A DNA stretch of 31,504 nucleotides, from positions 1 through 31,504 of the forward strand of contig JAPLEC010000425.1 in the NCBI GenBank assembly GCA_026391515.1, given 5' to 3'. Shown here piece by piece: positions 30,102 through 31,504 of the stretch. Under the pieces are notes generated by a model. The model saw nothing but the letters and a program-made list of their open reading frames with translations, did no database searches and was not told the origin of the DNA. The stretch is from Bacteroidia bacterium. GTDB taxonomy: Bacteria; Bacteroidota; Bacteroidia; Bacteroidales; VadinHA17. Within the stretch, counting starts at the first letter, position 1. Each line of letters begins with the position of its first letter. A program made the translations under genes and the position numbers.

Positions 30102-31504
30102 ATGTTTAACCGACTCGTAAAATATTTTCTCGAAAACCGGCTTATCACATTTATCTTTCTCATTGCTTTTGTAGTTATGGGTCTGGTAACGATGCCGTTC
30201 AATCTGAAATCGGGACTTTTCCCCAGAGACCCTGTACCAGTAGATGCAATTCCTGATATTGGTGAAAATCAGCAGATTATTGCAACTGAATGGATGGGGC
30301 GGTCACCCAAGGACATTCAGGACCAGATAACATATCCATTAACCTCTGCGTTGCTTGGCATTCCGGGTGTTCAGACTATAAGGAGCACTTCCATGTTTGG
30401 AATGTCGTTCATCTACATTATTTTTAAAGATAATGTTGAGTTTTATTGGAGTAGATCACGGATTCTGGAAAAACTTAACTCCCTGCCATCCGGAACGCTG
30501 CCTGCAGGGGTGCAACCTTCACTGGGACCAGATGCAACTGCTCTTGGTCAGATATTCTGGTACACTCTTGAGGGACGCGATCCGGAAACAGGAAATCCAA
30601 ATGGTGGCTGGGATCCTCAGGAACTCAGAACCATTCAGGATTTTTATGTGAAATACGGTATTTCTTCTGCTGAAGGTGTTTCTGAAGTTGCATCAGTTGG
30701 CGGATTCATAAAAGAATATCAGGTCGATCTTAATCCAAATGCTCTGAAGGCTTACAATGTGACTGTTATGGATGTTATGAATGCTGTTAAGAAAAGCAAC
30801 CTTGATATTGGAGCTGAAACTATTGAACTTAATAATGTCGAATACATAATCCGTGGACTGGGGTACGTTAAAAGCCTGAATGATCTTGAATTATCAGTCG
30901 TTACAGTTCGTAATAATGTCCCTGTACGTATCAAAGACGTGGCTCAGGTCGCTTTTGGTCCGGCAACAAGGCGTGGGGGCCTGGATAAAGCAGGTTCAGA
31001 AGCTGTTGGTGCAGTGGTTGTCGCACGATATGGCTCAAACCCCATGGAAGTAATTAATAATGTAAAAGATAAGATTAAGGAAATCGAAGCGGGATTACCA
31101 CAAAAAACTTTGCCTGATGGAACTGTTTCAAAGGTAACTATAGTGCCTTTCTATGATAGGACAGGACTTATTAAGGAAACAATCGGGACACTCGAATCTG
31201 CACTCTCCCACGAAATTCTGATAAGTATAATTGTGATTATTATCCTGGTAATGAATCTAAGAGCTTCTCTCATTGTTGCCGGATTGTTGCCATTAGGTGT
31301 TTTACTGACATTTATTCTAATGCGATTTTTTGGTATAGATGCCAATATTGTGGCGCTGTCAGGTATTGCTATCGCCATAGGTGTTATGGTCGATATTGGC
31401 ATTGTTGATGTGGAGAATATTCTCCGGCACCTTGAAATGCCTGAAAATAATGGCATACGAGGTAAAAAATTAATGCAGGTAATTTACCAGGCTACAACTG
31501 AGGT
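30102..31504 (+). CDS. CusA/CzcA-type heavy-metal efflux RND pump (3' end outside window)
   Basis: The first 467 residues of a normally more than 1,000-residue inner-membrane RND pump are present. It starts MFNRLVKYFLENRLITFIFLIAF (first membrane helix). The first periplasmic loop has VDAIPDIGENQQII, TEWMGRSPKDIQDQITYPL and SALLGIPGVQTIRSTSMFGMSFIYIIF, the metal-RND signature. TM2-TM4 begin at about 365-420 with SALSHEILISIIVIIILVMNLRASLIVAG. The proton-relay segment reads AIGVMVDIGIVDVENI, with one Asp as in CusA rather than the CzcA double-Asp pattern. This favours Cu(I)/Ag(I) export. The upstream HMA protein fits that choice. Confidence 0.93.
   Translation, partial: MFNRLVKYFLENRLITFIFLIAFVVMGLVTMPFNLKSGLFPRDPVPVDAIPDIGENQQIIATEWMGRSPKDIQDQITYPLTSALLGIPGVQTIRSTSMFGMSFIYIIFKDNVEFYWSRSRILEKLNSLPSGTLPAGVQPSLGPDATALGQIFWYTLEGRDPETGNPNGGWDPQELRTIQDFYVKYGISSAEGVSEVASVGGFIKEYQVDLNPNALKAYNVTVMDVMNAVKKSNLDIGAETIELNNVEYIIRGLGYVKSLNDLELSVVTVRNNVPVRIKDVAQVAFGPATRRGGLDKAGSEAVGAVVVARYGSNPMEVINNVKDKIKEIEAGLPQKTLPDGTVSKVTIVPFYDRTGLIKETIGTLESALSHEILISIIVIIILVMNLRASLIVAGLLPLGVLLTFILMRFFGIDANIVALSGIAIAIGVMVDIGIVDVENILRHLEMPENNGIRGKKLMQVIYQATTE

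Noticed and set aside
30397..30651. 84-codon open frame within the cusA-like gene
   Set aside because: It is another frame of the pump gene, whose correct frame continues through this region with conserved motifs.

Overview
The window looks like a chromosomal stretch of a Bacteroidota (Bacteroidetes) bacterium, probably an environmental Bacteroidales/Marinilabiliales-type lineage. The signs are AT-rich DNA, type IX secretion/gliding genes (porW/sprE-like and gldH), the Bacteroidota-restricted HYC_CC_PP family, candidate promoters with the Bacteroidota -7 element TAnnTTTG rather than TATAAT, few Shine-Dalgarno sites, and many intergenic palindromic repeats. Gram-negative genes (kdtA, lipoproteins, CusA-type RND) agree. 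No rRNA, tRNA, CRISPR array, insertion sequence or prophage was seen. The taxonomy is inference; the gene families are read directly.

Layout. 1-7724 is a long minus-strand run: holB, ricT, gldH, trmB, an alkyltransferase-like gene, mrp, nfu and a porW/sprE-like gene that leaves the window. tpx (minus) and pgk (plus) are divergent around a hairpin-rich spacer. 9.8-10.2 kb is a repeat-rich gap. It is followed by a lipoprotein gene overlapping a LuxE-like acyl-protein synthetase gene, a convergent exported C1 peptidase, and a minus-strand operon (histidine kinase, NarL-type regulator, yraN, mmcQ). kdtA and a class II (B12) ribonucleotide reductase follow on plus.

20.1-25.8 kb is the most interesting cluster, all on minus: threonine dehydrogenase (tdh), an acetyl-CoA synthetase-like ligase, an acyl carrier protein, a divergent KBL-like alpha-oxoamine synthase interrupted by one in-frame TGA, and a standard kbl. 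tdh plus kbl make the threonine-to-glycine pathway. The embedded ligase-carrier-synthase trio suggests an additional carrier-bound condensation whose product is unknown. gltX, a TatD-like hydrolase gene and tcdA follow on plus. The right end is a metal-handling set: HYC_CC_PP protein, HMA-domain protein and a CusA-type efflux pump running off the window.

A second theme is the intergenic DNA. Several spacers hold inverted repeats whose arms are built from short iterated units: exactly 8 bp at 13.2 and 15.7 kb, and about 9-11 bp at 8.3, 11.8 and 28.1 kb. There is also a branched multi-hairpin element at 9.9-10.0 kb, a REP-like pair at 3.7 kb, and a palindrome that encodes the last residues of KBL at 20.1 kb. 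Two arms overlap genes or promoters, so they affect start, stop and promoter calls.
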